Source: Lutimaribacter saemankumensis
GTDB lineage: Bacteria > Pseudomonadota > Alphaproteobacteria > Rhodobacterales > Rhodobacteraceae
Direction of reading: 5' to 3'
DNA length: 64,000 bases
NCBI RefSeq assembly: GCF_900100005.1
Contig: NZ_FNEB01000001.1
Span: 62,001 to 126,000 of the forward strand
A program made the position numbers and the translations under genes. A model generated the notes under the pieces. That model was given only the letters and a program-made list of their open reading frames with translations, was not told where the DNA came from and ran no database searches. Below, in pieces: positions 43,954-52,864 of the stretch (the first letter of the stretch is position 1; every line of letters starts with the position of its first letter).

Positions 43954-44250
43954 ATGCCCGATGTCACGATCGTTTACTGGCGGGATATCCCGGCGCAGGT
44001 CATCGTCGGCAAGGGGCGTCGCGGTGCCAAGAAACCCTTGCCCGAACGGTTCGAACAGGCCATCGACCGCGCCGCCATGAAAGTGGGCGCAGCGGATACC
44101 GATGCCTACCTGGCCGAATGGCGCAAGGCACCCCCGTACACCGTCGAAGGCGATCCCGCTGAGATCGCCGAGGCCGAGGCCGCGCGCCTTGAGGCCGAGT
44201 TTGATCAGGACCGCATCAAGGCCCTGATCGCGAACGATGGTTGGGCATGA
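43954..44250 (+). CDS. Virulence-factor-type small protein of the one-carbon cluster
   Basis: A 98-residue protein with V-T-I-V-Y-W-R-D-I-P-A-Q-V at the start and a highly charged helical second half. It matches the small family labelled 'virulence factor' in databases, which in Rhodobacterales sits directly before methylenetetrahydrofolate reductase. Its molecular role is not known to me. GGGGAATC precedes the start. The 241 bases between it and the divergent Ppx gene hold no recognised gene. Confidence 0.75.
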   Translation: MPDVTIVYWRDIPAQVIVGKGRRGAKKPLPERFEQAIDRAAMKVGAADTDAYLAEWRKAPPYTVEGDPAEIAEAEAARLEAEFDQDRIKALIANDGWA

Positions 44251-44276
44251 ACCCCAAGGGCGTGTGGGAGGCCATG

Positions 44277-45209
44277 ATGGCTCTGCTGAATTTCAAGAAA
44301 CGCGATGACAGCGTCAAAACCGTCAACCCCGAGGTCGAAGCCTTCTTGCAGGGCTATTCGATCGAGGTGATGCCGCGCACCGCCGAAAAGGTCGAAGATT
44401 TCCGCGAAATCCTGCCCGAAGGCACACGCGTCTACATCGCCCATATCGAGGGCACCCCCATCGCCGACATGGTCGCGACCGCGAAACGGCTGAACGCCGA
44501 AGGCTACAAGGTGATGCCGCACTTCCCGGCTCGCATCATCAAGGACGCGGCCATGCTGGAAAACTGGATTGCCATGTATCAGGGCGAGGCCGATGTGAAA
44601 CAGGCGCTGCTGCTGGCGGGCGGCGTGGCCCAGCCGCATGGCGATTTCCACTGCTCGATGCAGTTGATGGAAACCGGCCTGTTCGACAAGGCCGGGTTCG
44701 AACGCCTGCACGTCGCGGGCCATCCCGAAGGCAACCGTGACATCGACCCCGATGGCGGCGACGCCGCCGTGATGGACGCTCTGCGCTGGAAACAGGCGTT
44801 TTCCGAACGCAGCGACGCGAAGATGGCGCTTGCCACGCAGTTCGCCTTTGACGCCGATCCGATCATCGCCTGGGCAGACCGCCTGGCCGCCGAAGGCATC
44901 GAGCTGCCGATCCATATCGGCATTGCCGGTCCGGCCAAACTGCAGACGCTGATCAAGTTCGCCATCGCTTGCGGCGTGGGCCCCTCGCTCAAGGTTCTGC
45001 AAAAGCGCGCGATGGATGTCTCCAAGCTGCTTCTGCCCTACGAACCGAACGACGTGATCGCGAAACTGGCCGCCCACAAGGCCGCCAATCCCGATTTCAA
45101 CATCGAGCATGTCCACTTCTTCCCGCTGGGCGGCATCAAGACCAACGCCCAATGGGCCATCGACAATGGCGGCACCGCAGCCGTGCCCGCCGCACAAACC
45201 CAAGGATAA
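44277..45209 (+). CDS. Methylenetetrahydrofolate reductase
   Basis: A 310-residue TIM-barrel flavoprotein of the MTHFR family (S-I-E-V-M-P-R near the N-terminus, V-M-P-H-F-P-A-R central, then A-T-Q-F-A-F-D). It interconverts methylene- and methyl-tetrahydrofolate. The start at 44277 is preferred because GGGAGG precedes it at 6 bases; an ATGA-overlapping start at 44247 would add ten residues. It is followed by a methyltetrahydrofolate:corrinoid methyltransferase, so the pathway is probably methyl-group oxidation from demethylation substrates rather than methionine synthesis. Confidence 0.9.
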   Translation: MALLNFKKRDDSVKTVNPEVEAFLQGYSIEVMPRTAEKVEDFREILPEGTRVYIAHIEGTPIADMVATAKRLNAEGYKVMPHFPARIIKDAAMLENWIAMYQGEADVKQALLLAGGVAQPHGDFHCSMQLMETGLFDKAGFERLHVAGHPEGNRDIDPDGGDAAVMDALRWKQAFSERSDAKMALATQFAFDADPIIAWADRLAAEGIELPIHIGIAGPAKLQTLIKFAIACGVGPSLKVLQKRAMDVSKLLLPYEPNDVIAKLAAHKAANPDFNIEHVHFFPLGGIKTNAQWAIDNGGTAAVPAAQTQG

Positions 45210-45215
45210 CCGCAT

Positions 45216-46274
45216 ATGACCCGCACCATCGTTGAGTCGAAAACCAAGACCGCCATTATCGGCTTCGATCAGCCCTTTTGCGTGATTGGTGAACGCATCA
45301 ACCCGACTGGCCGCAAGAAATTGGCCGCCGAGCTTGAAGCGGGCGATTTTTCGACCGTGGAAAGGGATGCCGTGGCACAGGTTGCCGCAGGCGCGACGGT
45401 TCTCGATATCAACGCCGGCGTGGTCTACAACTCCAACCCCAACCCGAACGAGACCGAACCGCCCCTGATGACCAAGATCGTCGAACTGGTGCAGGGGCTG
45501 GTAGACGTGCCTCTGTGCATCGACAGCTCGGTTCCCGGCGCGCTCGAGGCCGGGCTTGCCGCAGCCGAAGGCCGCCCGCTGCTGAACTCGGTCACCGGCG
45601 AGGAAGAGCGGCTCGAGGCGATCCTGCCGCTCGTCAAGAAATACAACGTTCCCGTGGTCGCGATCTCGAATGACGACACCGGCATTTCCGAAGATCCCGA
45701 CGTGCGTTTCGCCGTGGCCAAGAAGATCGTCGAACGCGCCGCCGATTTCGGCATCCCCGCGCATGACATCGTGGTCGATCCGCTGGTGATGCCGATCGGC
45801 GCGATGGCGACGGCGGGCCACCAGGTCTTTACCCTGGTGCGCCGCCTGCGCGAAGAGCTGGGCGTCAACACCACTTGCGGCGCGTCAAACATCTCGTTCG
45901 GTCTGCCCAACCGTCATGGCATCAACAACGCCTTCCTGCCGATGGCGATGGGCGCGGGCATGACCAGCGCCATCATGAACCCCTGCGCATTGCCCGTCGG
46001 CGCGGCCAAGATCGCCGAAAAGCGCGCCGAAGTCGAAGCGGCGGGGATCATCCTGCCTGCGGACATGGACGACGAAACCTTCTGCCAGCTTTTCGGGCTT
46101 GGCAGCACCCAGTTCCGCCCCGGCAAGGAAATGGAGGCCATCCGCGCCGCCAACCTGCTGACCAACAACGACCCGCATGGCGGGGACTGGATCCGCTTCA
46201 ACAAGGCACCGGGTGAAGATGCAGCCGGAGGCCGCGGAGGCCGCCGCGCCGGGGGCCGCCGCCGCCGCGCCTGA
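45216..46274 (+). CDS. Methyltetrahydrofolate:corrinoid methyltransferase (pterin-binding domain)
   Basis: A 352-residue DHPS-like TIM barrel with G-E-R-I-N-P-T-G-R-K, V-L-D-I-N-A-G-V, C-I-D-S-S and N-S-V-T-G-E motifs of the pterin-binding methyltransferases. It moves a methyl group between tetrahydrofolate and a corrinoid protein. AAGGA precedes the start, 6 bases after the reductase. The last 17 residues form an unusual Arg/Gly-rich tail (G-G-R-G-G-R-R-A-G-G-R-R-R-R). The corrinoid protein itself is not encoded here. Confidence 0.9.
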   Translation: MTRTIVESKTKTAIIGFDQPFCVIGERINPTGRKKLAAELEAGDFSTVERDAVAQVAAGATVLDINAGVVYNSNPNPNETEPPLMTKIVELVQGLVDVPLCIDSSVPGALEAGLAAAEGRPLLNSVTGEEERLEAILPLVKKYNVPVVAISNDDTGISEDPDVRFAVAKKIVERAADFGIPAHDIVVDPLVMPIGAMATAGHQVFTLVRRLREELGVNTTCGASNISFGLPNRHGINNAFLPMAMGAGMTSAIMNPCALPVGAAKIAEKRAEVEAAGIILPADMDDETFCQLFGLGSTQFRPGKEMEAIRAANLLTNNDPHGGDWIRFNKAPGEDAAGGRGGRRAGGRRRRA

Positions 46275-46294
46275 TTTGCCACAACTGCGACGAG

Positions 46295-46323
46295 GCGGCC
46301 CCGGCAATGCGCGGGGCCGCTTT
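46295..46323 (+). terminator. Likely terminator after the one-carbon cluster
   Basis: GCGGCCCC and GGGGCCGC form an 8-base stem (extendable by one pair) around a 10-base loop, followed by TTTGCATTT, 20 bases after the methyltransferase stop. Confidence 0.55.
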
Positions 46324-46356
46324 GCATTTGGCGCGCGGTGTGATCTTTATCCGCGC

Positions 46357-47247
46357 ATGTACCTGATCGGAGATATCGGCGGCACCTCGGTGCGCCTTGC
46401 GCTGGCGCAGGCGGGACAGATCCTGCCGGATACGCTGTGGCGTGCGCCCGCAGGAACCGAAGATTTCCGCGCGATCCTGGCGCAATACCGCGCGGTTTAC
46501 GCATCTGGCGACATCGAAGGGGTGGCGATCGCGGCGGCGGGTGCGCCGCGCGATGGTCTTTTGCCTCTCACCAACCGCGCGATGGTTCTCGACCCCGAAG
46601 AGATCCGCGCCGAGCTGGGGCAGGTGCCCGTGACGCTGTTCAACGACATGGTCGGGCAGGGCTATGGCCTGTCGCGGCTCGGCCCTGACGGGCTGCGTCA
46701 TCTGGCGGGGCCGCAAACGGGGCAGGGCGCGCGCCTTGTCGTCAATATCGGAACCGGTCTGAACGCCTGCGTGGTGCATGAAGGCCCCGCGGGCACGTTC
46801 GTGCCACCCTCCGAGGCGGGCAACGTCACGCTGCCCCAGGTGACCGACAGCCTCCGCGCGCTTGCCGGGCTCCATGGCGGCGAGGTCGTGGCCGAAGACG
46901 TGATTTCCGGGCGCGCCCTGCCGTGGCTGGCGAAAGTGCTTGCGGAAAGAGACAACCAGCAGGGGGCCGATGCCCTGGCCCATGCGGCCGTTCAGCGGGT
47001 CATCGCGGATGCGCTTGCCGCATATATGCGCGACATGGTGCTGTGCCACATGGCGACCGGCGGCATCTTCCTGACCGGTGGCGTGTCGATGGCGCTGGCC
47101 GATGTGCTGGACTGGACCGAAGTCCACGCCGCCATGGTGGGCGGCAGGGCGTATGCCGATCTGCTTGCACGGGTTCCGGTCACGCTGGTGACCGACCCCC
47201 ATGTTGCGCTGCGGGGCTGCGCCGCGATTGCCGGGGCGCAGACCTGA
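46357..47247 (+). CDS. glk: Glucokinase (ROK-unrelated Glk family)
   Basis: A 296-residue ASKHA sugar kinase beginning L-I-G-D-I-G-G-T-S-V-R, with the substrate region V-T-L-F-N-D-M-V-G-Q-G-Y-G, V-N-I-G-T-G-L-N and F-L-T-G-G-V, all fitting bacterial Glk. It phosphorylates glucose at the entry to Entner-Doudoroff or glycolytic routes. An in-phase frame runs upstream into the methyltransferase tail, but the 46357 start gives the family N-terminus. A minus-strand response regulator lies 16 bases downstream. Confidence 0.9.
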   Translation: MYLIGDIGGTSVRLALAQAGQILPDTLWRAPAGTEDFRAILAQYRAVYASGDIEGVAIAAAGAPRDGLLPLTNRAMVLDPEEIRAELGQVPVTLFNDMVGQGYGLSRLGPDGLRHLAGPQTGQGARLVVNIGTGLNACVVHEGPAGTFVPPSEAGNVTLPQVTDSLRALAGLHGGEVVAEDVISGRALPWLAKVLAERDNQQGADALAHAAVQRVIADALAAYMRDMVLCHMATGGIFLTGGVSMALADVLDWTEVHAAMVGGRAYADLLARVPVTLVTDPHVALRGCAAIAGAQT

Positions 47248-47263
47248 CCGCCGCGAATGGCGG

Positions 47264-47872
47264 TTAGACCAGTTGCAGATCGCGCGCCAGCATGGCCGCA
47301 TGTGTGCGGTTACGCGCCTGCAATTTGCGGCAAATGGTTTTCACATGCAGCTTGATCGTGACTTCCTGAATGCTCAGGTCGCGGGCGATTTCCTTGTTCG
47401 ATTTGCCTTCCATCACGCCGCGCAGGACGTCCATCTCGCGCGGGGTGATGTGGATCGGTCCAAGCCCCTTCTGTTCGGCATCCAGGAAATCCTGCGGCCG
47501 GTACACATGCCCGGCGATCATGTGACGCACCGCGCTGATCATCGTGTCCGGGTCTATCGACTTGGGCAGGAAGCCGCGCGCGCCTGCCGAAAGGGCGCGG
47601 CGCGCGACCTCGGGCGGGGCGGTGCCCGACAGGATTGCGACGGGGTGCGGGGCGTTGGCCTCGATCGCCTTGGCCAGGCCCGCGGGCAGGCTCATTCCCG
47701 GCATCGTGTAATCCAGCAGCACAAGGTCGAACCCGCCCTTGTCGGCAATGGCCTTGAGCGCCTCTTCCAGCGTCGCGGCCTCGACCACGTCATAGCCTGT
47801 CGCGTCGTGCAGGTAGCTTACCAATGCCGCACGCACGAGTTCGTGGTCATCCGCGATCAGAACCGTCGCCAT
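47264..47872 (-). CDS. NarL/LuxR-family response regulator
   Basis: A 202-residue two-domain regulator: receiver (1-120) with the phospho-acceptor Asp54 in L-V-L-L-D-Y-T-M-P and Lys in F-L-P-K-S, then a LuxR helix-turn-helix (about 138-200; I-T-P-R-E-M-D-V-L-R, S-N-K-E-I-A-R-D-L). It is divergent from a gene pair that includes a hybrid kinase. That makes the kinase a candidate partner, although the hybrid architecture implies its own internal relay. Confidence 0.92.
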   Translation of the reverse strand: MATVLIADDHELVRAALVSYLHDATGYDVVEAATLEEALKAIADKGGFDLVLLDYTMPGMSLPAGLAKAIEANAPHPVAILSGTAPPEVARRALSAGARGFLPKSIDPDTMISAVRHMIAGHVYRPQDFLDAEQKGLGPIHITPREMDVLRGVMEGKSNKEIARDLSIQEVTIKLHVKTICRKLQARNRTHAAMLARDLQLV

Positions 47873-47958
47873 GCCCGTCCTTTCCCTGCCATCATACGGC
47901 CCCCTACACCTTAGCATAGGTATCTGGACGAACGCCGCAACACTCTAGAGTATCCGTA

Positions 47959-48531
47959 ATGCAGATTAGTTTTTGGGCGACAATGGGTTCTGTGGCGATG
48001 GTGCGTGAAAACCGGTCTCTTTTCATGGTGGCTTGTGCCGCGCTTCATCTTTTGGCGGGCACGGCCCAGGGCATGGCCGACTGCCACATGCCCCCGCCAC
48101 AGGGGCGGCCGCTTTTGGAGATTCACATGGGCTTGGCCCAGGCCGAACAGGCCAAGGTGCGCGAGGTGATGCTCGACGACGCCATGCTTCGTGCGCTTCC
48201 GGCCGAGGATTTTTCGACCACGACGATCTGGACCGACGGTGTGCAGCATTTCCGCGGGGTGCGGCTGCTAACGCTGGTGCGCTGCCTTGGCATCGAAAAC
48301 GGGCTTTTGACGCTGACCGCAAAGAACGAATACCTGATCGAAATTCCCGTCGAGGACTTGCGCCCCGACGGGGCGCTGGTGGCCTATGAACGCAACGGCA
48401 AGCCAATGGCCACACGGGACAAGGGCCCGCTCTGGCTGGTGTATCCTTACGACTCGCACACCGACTTTCAAACTGAAACGATCTACGCGCAAAGCATCTG
48501 GCAACTGGACCGTATCGAGGTGACGCCGTAA
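47959..48531 (+). CDS. Exported molybdopterin-oxidoreductase-like small protein
   Basis: A 190-residue protein with a hydrophobic signal near residues 22-38 and a domain resembling a truncated sulfite-oxidase-type molybdopterin-binding fold. Recognisable parts are F-R-G-V-R-L-L-T-L-V, Y-E-R-N-G-K-P-M-A-T-R-D-K-G-P-L-W-L-V-Y and a closing S-I-W-Q-L-D-R-I-E-V. The pterin-ligating Cys is not evident, so it may be a sensor rather than an enzyme. It lies 19 bases before the hybrid kinase and probably forms a sensory unit with it. The exact start is uncertain. Confidence 0.7.
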   Translation: MQISFWATMGSVAMVRENRSLFMVACAALHLLAGTAQGMADCHMPPPQGRPLLEIHMGLAQAEQAKVREVMLDDAMLRALPAEDFSTTTIWTDGVQHFRGVRLLTLVRCLGIENGLLTLTAKNEYLIEIPVEDLRPDGALVAYERNGKPMATRDKGPLWLVYPYDSHTDFQTETIYAQSIWQLDRIEVTP

Positions 48532-48550
48532 TCTGCCTTCGGAGGCCATG

Positions 48551-51058
48551 ATGCCGAATTTCGTGAAAAGGCTTTGGCGCTGGCGGTACGATTGGCTGCC
48601 CATTACCGTTTTGCTGACCGGTATCGGTCTGTTGATGGTGATCGGGGCCAGCATCGCCTGGCGCGGCACACAGGAAATGCGGACGCTCGCCAGCAGCCGC
48701 AGCGACAACCTGGTCTGGACGGTGACGCAGACCGAGGTTGAATTCCTACAGCTCGAAAACGCCGTCCAGATGCAGATGCTGGAAGGCACGGGGACGGCAG
48801 CCGATCTGCGCGAAGTGTTCGATGTGTTCTACAGCCGGCTGGCGACACTGCGCGTGTCACCGCTTTACCAGGAACACATTTCGGCAGCCGGTGAGATCGA
48901 CCGCCTCGAACGGTTCTCCGCGCGCATCGACTCGTTGTTGCCGCTGATCGATTCCGACGATTACATCCTGCTGGATTCTGCGCCTCAGCTTCTTGCCGCG
49001 CTCGAAGAGTCGCGCGGGGAACTGCGTGCCCTTGCATCGCGCGTGACGCAAACCGTGGCAGAGCGGCACGAAGCCATGCGCACCGACATCTTCAAGGCGC
49101 TCCGCAACCTTGCCTATGTCGTGGTGGCGCTTCTCGTACTGATGGCCGCGCTCAGCCTGCTGGTCTGGCGTCTGGTCAGGTCCATCCGGTCCCGCGCACG
49201 CGAGTTGCGCCAGACCACGACACGGCTTTCGACGATCGTCACGACTTCGCGCGATGCGATCGTGGTCACCGATGGCGACGACCGGATCACCGAGTTCAAC
49301 GCCGCCGCCGAATCCCTGTTCGGCCTTACCCGCGCCGAGGCGTTGGGGCAGCCGATCACGCGTTTGTGCGAGCCCTCGGAACTGGATGGCCAGACGCGGC
49401 GCCAGCGCGTCACCGGGTTCCGGTGCGAGGGGGGCGAATTGCCGCTCGAGGCATCGCTGGGCTCCGAGGAAACGCCTTTCGGCTGCGTGCGGGTCTACGT
49501 CTTCCGTGACATCACCCATCGTCTTGCCATCGAAGAGGATCTGCGCCAGAGCCGCGATCAGGCACTGGCCGGCGAGCGGGCGAAGGCGCGTTTCCTTGCC
49601 GTGATGAGCCACGAGATGCGCACGCCGCTGAACGGGATCATCGGGGTGATCGACCTGCTGCGCGACGAGCTGGATACCCCGCGGCTTCGCCAGTACCTGG
49701 AAATCCTCGAAAGCTCGGGCGAAACGCTGCTGTCGCATATCAACGACGTTCTCGATATCGCGGAACTCGAGGCCGTGCAGGTGACGCTGTCCCAGCAGGT
49801 CGTCGATCTGGACGCGCTCAGCCATTCCATCATGCGCGGCTTCGAGCCCGCGGCAAGGGCGCGCAACATCCGGCTGGAGCGGATCGTGCACCTGCCTGGT
49901 TCGCGTCTGGTGCGCGGTGACAGGGCACGGCTGCGCCAGATCATGAACAATCTGGTCGACAATGCGATCAAACATACGACGTCCGGCACGGTGGCGCTTG
50001 AACTGACGGGCACGGGGCATGATGGCGATCCGCTGGTCGAAATCCAGGTCTCGGACACCGGCACGGGCATCGCGCCGACCGACCGCACGCGCATATTCGA
50101 GGATTTCGTGCGCATCGAACGTCAGGACGGGATTGATCCGGGGGGCACCGGCCTCGGGCTCGGGATCACCCGCCGTCTGGCCGAGGCGATGGGCGGCGAG
50201 ATCGGCGTTGAAAGCGAACCGGGCGAGGGCAGCCTTTTCTGGGTCCGCCTGCCGCTGCCGGCGCTGGCCGCCGACACCGACCCCGACGCGCAAGGCGAAG
50301 AGCTGTTCGTCGCAAGCCAGGTCGCACCGATGCGTGTGCTGGTGGTCGAGGATAACCCAGTCAACCGCTTCATCCTGCGCGAAATGCTGGAAAAGGACGG
50401 CCATCTCGTCGACGAAGCGGCGAATGGCAACGACGGACTTGGCCTGGCCGAAAAACGCCAGTTCGACCTGATCCTGATGGATATCGCGATGCCGGGAATG
50501 GACGGGGCAGCGGCGACGCGGAAAATAAGGGCCGGGCAGGGGCCGAATGCCAAGACCCGGATCGTGGCCTTCACCGCGCATGTCCAGGCCGCCGAAAGCC
50601 CCAGGACACTCGAGGCCGGGTTCGACCAAGTGCTGACCAAACCTGTGACATGGCCGATGCTGCGCGCGGTGCTGCGCGGGCAGGTACCTGCCGCGCCTGT
50701 GCCCGGCGCATCCGATCCGCTGATCGACGCCGCGGTGCTTGCGGCCCTTTCGGTCGCCCTCGGCCCGGAAAAGCGCGCCGCGCTCTTGAGGGATTTCCGA
50801 ACGCTGGGCGAAGAGCTGCTGCAGAGGCTCGATGCGGGCGACACCGCGCCCGATGTGCTGCGCGACAAGGTCCACTGGCTGGCAGGCTCTGCCGCGATCC
50901 TTGGGGCGCGGCGGCTGCACACGGCGCTGTCCGACATGGAGACCGCCATCGATTCCGGCCAGGTCAGCCCGGCCCCGGAAGGGCTGGAGCCCCTGTTCCG
51001 CGCCACGCTCGCGGCACTGGATGCCGAGTTCACACCAGCGCAGCTTGCCTCGGAATAG
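48551..51058 (+). CDS. Hybrid sensor histidine kinase (PAS-HisKA-HATPase-REC-HPt)
   Basis: An 835-residue inner-membrane kinase. Two transmembrane helices (about 15-38 and 185-208) flank a periplasmic helical sensor. A PAS domain (about 225-330) follows, then HisKA with His354 in M-S-H-E-M-R-T-P, an ATPase domain (N-N-L-V-D-N-A-I-K-H; G-G-T-G-L-G-L-G-I), a receiver with Asp644 in L-I-L-M-D-I-A-M-P and an HPt domain with His775 in V-H-W-L-A-G-S-A-A. All four phosphorelay residues are present. GGAGG favours the second of two adjacent ATGs. Confidence 0.93.
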   Translation: MPNFVKRLWRWRYDWLPITVLLTGIGLLMVIGASIAWRGTQEMRTLASSRSDNLVWTVTQTEVEFLQLENAVQMQMLEGTGTAADLREVFDVFYSRLATLRVSPLYQEHISAAGEIDRLERFSARIDSLLPLIDSDDYILLDSAPQLLAALEESRGELRALASRVTQTVAERHEAMRTDIFKALRNLAYVVVALLVLMAALSLLVWRLVRSIRSRARELRQTTTRLSTIVTTSRDAIVVTDGDDRITEFNAAAESLFGLTRAEALGQPITRLCEPSELDGQTRRQRVTGFRCEGGELPLEASLGSEETPFGCVRVYVFRDITHRLAIEEDLRQSRDQALAGERAKARFLAVMSHEMRTPLNGIIGVIDLLRDELDTPRLRQYLEILESSGETLLSHINDVLDIAELEAVQVTLSQQVVDLDALSHSIMRGFEPAARARNIRLERIVHLPGSRLVRGDRARLRQIMNNLVDNAIKHTTSGTVALELTGTGHDGDPLVEIQVSDTGTGIAPTDRTRIFEDFVRIERQDGIDPGGTGLGLGITRRLAEAMGGEIGVESEPGEGSLFWVRLPLPALAADTDPDAQGEELFVASQVAPMRVLVVEDNPVNRFILREMLEKDGHLVDEAANGNDGLGLAEKRQFDLILMDIAMPGMDGAAATRKIRAGQGPNAKTRIVAFTAHVQAAESPRTLEAGFDQVLTKPVTWPMLRAVLRGQVPAAPVPGASDPLIDAAVLAALSVALGPEKRAALLRDFRTLGEELLQRLDAGDTAPDVLRDKVHWLAGSAAILGARRLHTALSDMETAIDSGQVSPAPEGLEPLFRATLAALDAEFTPAQLASE

Positions 51059-51458
51059 CGTGGGTTCCGGGGATCGAGGAGCAAGGTGCTGCTGGTAGAA
51101 AGCGTGAATGTCTCTGCAAATGGTGGGCCGACGCCTCAAACCGATTGGCGACCTGCAGACGTTTCGCCGGACCTGCCAAAGTCGATGACAAAGGAAAGCC
51201 TAGACGCGGCGCGCAATGGCATCTTTTTGGCCTTCGGCGTGCTGCCGGGCCGGTAAGCTGGCCAAAAGCGATCCGGCAAGTCGGCGAGTGTCGCAATAAA
51301 CCCCGACAGAGCGCTGCCCTCTGCCTTTCTGGTAACTCCGGAGGGCGCGGCGCAGGGCCAGATTGCTTACCACGGCGAGGCTGGTCGGGCTGGGGTGGCA
51401 TCCAACGCCCCGGCCCATCGCTTTGCCCAACCGGGTGACGTGCCTGAAAGTTTGCCCG
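51059..51458. other. 400-base region without a recognisable gene
   Basis: Lies between the hybrid kinase and the DUF2971 gene. Open frames here have no ribosome-binding sites and no recognisable domains; composition shifts from GC-rich to more mixed. It may be eroded coding DNA at the border of an inserted islet. I see no tRNA fragment, integrase or direct repeat. Confidence 0.4.
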
Positions 51459-52373
51459 TTATGAGTACTTCAGCGAAAAAGCCCTGTCGCACAAACCCAC
51501 TTGTACTACTTCAACTGATTTCCCAAACGATGCCCTAATCTTTTCCCGGGTTTCTGAGGCAACATTTGTGCCGATGTAAATTCGATTGACTGCCAGCGAT
51601 GGAACCGCTTGGTAGGTGCGAGCATTTGATCCCTTGGTGTCAACCAACCGAAACTCTTGTTCATAGCTCCACTCAGCGGGCTTTGTGAGCGCAAGCTTCG
51701 TGACAGTCTCTCCGAGATCTTGCGGTGTTATTAACTCTTTCGCGCGCCCACCGGTGCCAGCGCCCGCTCGTTTTAACAACTCAATCGTAGAAACGACCGG
51801 CCTTTCCTCTGAGTAAGTTACCGGTACCAGTCTGAGCCTTCCTTGTAGCATCGACTCCGGATCGACCTTGTATTCCAAACAAACGCCATTGTGACTGTTA
51901 GCGTAATGCGCCCAGAACAACGGAGAGGACCACCCCAGAGTGAAGCTCGTAACTGACGTCCAATTTCTTGAGTCTTCAAGTATTGCCTTTGCCTTTGAGA
52001 TAAGGAACTTCGCATACTCCGCTGAGTATCCGCTGTTTTTCTCGGCATTCACGGCAAGGTCGAATCCAGACAAGCCATTTTCTTTTGCAAGTTCATAAGC
52101 ATTTCCGCCTGTAATGGTCGTCCCCTTGCCAAAGGTCCGCTCCCATTTTTTTAGATATTCTTGGACCTGAGCCACACTATCTTCTTTGTATACAGGCCGT
52201 GCCTCAAAAGGGTCATTGAGGTTAGCGACAGGGGAGAAGAATATTTTGTTCTCTAATACCGCCTTTTCTATAGCATCCCAAAAATGCGGGGCGTCTGCGC
52301 TAATAAACTTGTGAACGGTCCTTGGCGGATCGTATTGCAAGCCTTCGACGAGCCATTCAAAACCTTCATCCAC
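51459..52373 (-). CDS. DUF2971-family protein
   Basis: A 304-residue protein with H-K-F-I-S near the start, I-F-F-S-P-V-A-N-L-N-D-P-F-E-A-R and W-S-S-P-L-F-W-A-H-Y-A-N-S-H-N-G-V-C-L-E-Y, the typical DUF2971 landmarks. Function is unknown; these genes occur sporadically in mobile and defence-associated regions. Codon use and composition are distinctly AT-richer than the neighbours, and a tRNA-Ser gene lies 278 bases beyond its start. Both fit horizontal acquisition. I found no partner gene. Confidence 0.85.
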   Translation of the reverse strand: MDEGFEWLVEGLQYDPPRTVHKFISADAPHFWDAIEKAVLENKIFFSPVANLNDPFEARPVYKEDSVAQVQEYLKKWERTFGKGTTITGGNAYELAKENGLSGFDLAVNAEKNSGYSAEYAKFLISKAKAILEDSRNWTSVTSFTLGWSSPLFWAHYANSHNGVCLEYKVDPESMLQGRLRLVPVTYSEERPVVSTIELLKRAGAGTGGRAKELITPQDLGETVTKLALTKPAEWSYEQEFRLVDTKGSNARTYQAVPSLAVNRIYIGTNVASETREKIRASFGKSVEVVQVGLCDRAFSLKYS

Positions 52374-52651
52374 GCGCCACTCCTCTCATTGCCGCGAAAG
52401 AGACTTCTACTTTATCAATGATGCCTAGCGAACTTGGATCAAGTACTTGATTCAACCCTTAACTAAGAGTCGCTGGCTGCAAAACCGGCGTCCTCTGGTG
52501 CACGCAAAAGGAAAGCTATTGATGAGGTGTTCCCCGCGCGAGAAGCTGCAGCAAACTCTTCGCCTAGTAAGACATTTAAGATGGCATGCTGGAAGGCTTG
52601 TAGGCGCCTTCACCTTGAGTTTCTTTCAAAACAATCGCTTGCCGGAATAAG

Positions 52652-52741
52652 TGGCGGAGAGACAGGGATTCGAACCCTGGGTGGGCTTGCACCCACAACG
52701 GTTTTCGAGACCGCCCCGTTCGACCACTCCGGCACCTCTCC
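52652..52741 (-). tRNA. tRNA-Ser (anticodon CGA)
   Basis: The reverse complement folds as a long-variable-arm tRNA. The acceptor is GGAGAGG/TCTCTCC with discriminator G, the anticodon loop CTCGAAA gives anticodon CGA (reads UCG), the variable arm is TGTGGGTGCAAGCCCACC and the T-arm is CAGGG-TTCGAAT-CCCTG. CCA is encoded (52652-52654). Serine tRNA genes are common integration sites; the adjacent AT-richer islet fits that. Confidence 0.97.
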
Positions 52742-52864
52742 GCGGGGGTCTGGTGGGTGCGTTTAATCGGCTTTGCGGCGGGGTTCAAGGGGCGTTTTGA
52801 CATTGCTTGCGAATTCAAATGGCTTACCCTTGTCCTCATGGCTCGAACCTGTGACGGACGCCCC

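Noticed and set aside
52467-52766. Open frame crossing the tRNA-Ser region, considered as an integrase C-terminus
   Set aside because: It begins after a stop at 52464, has no start or domain, and its second half is the tRNA gene read on the wrong strand.
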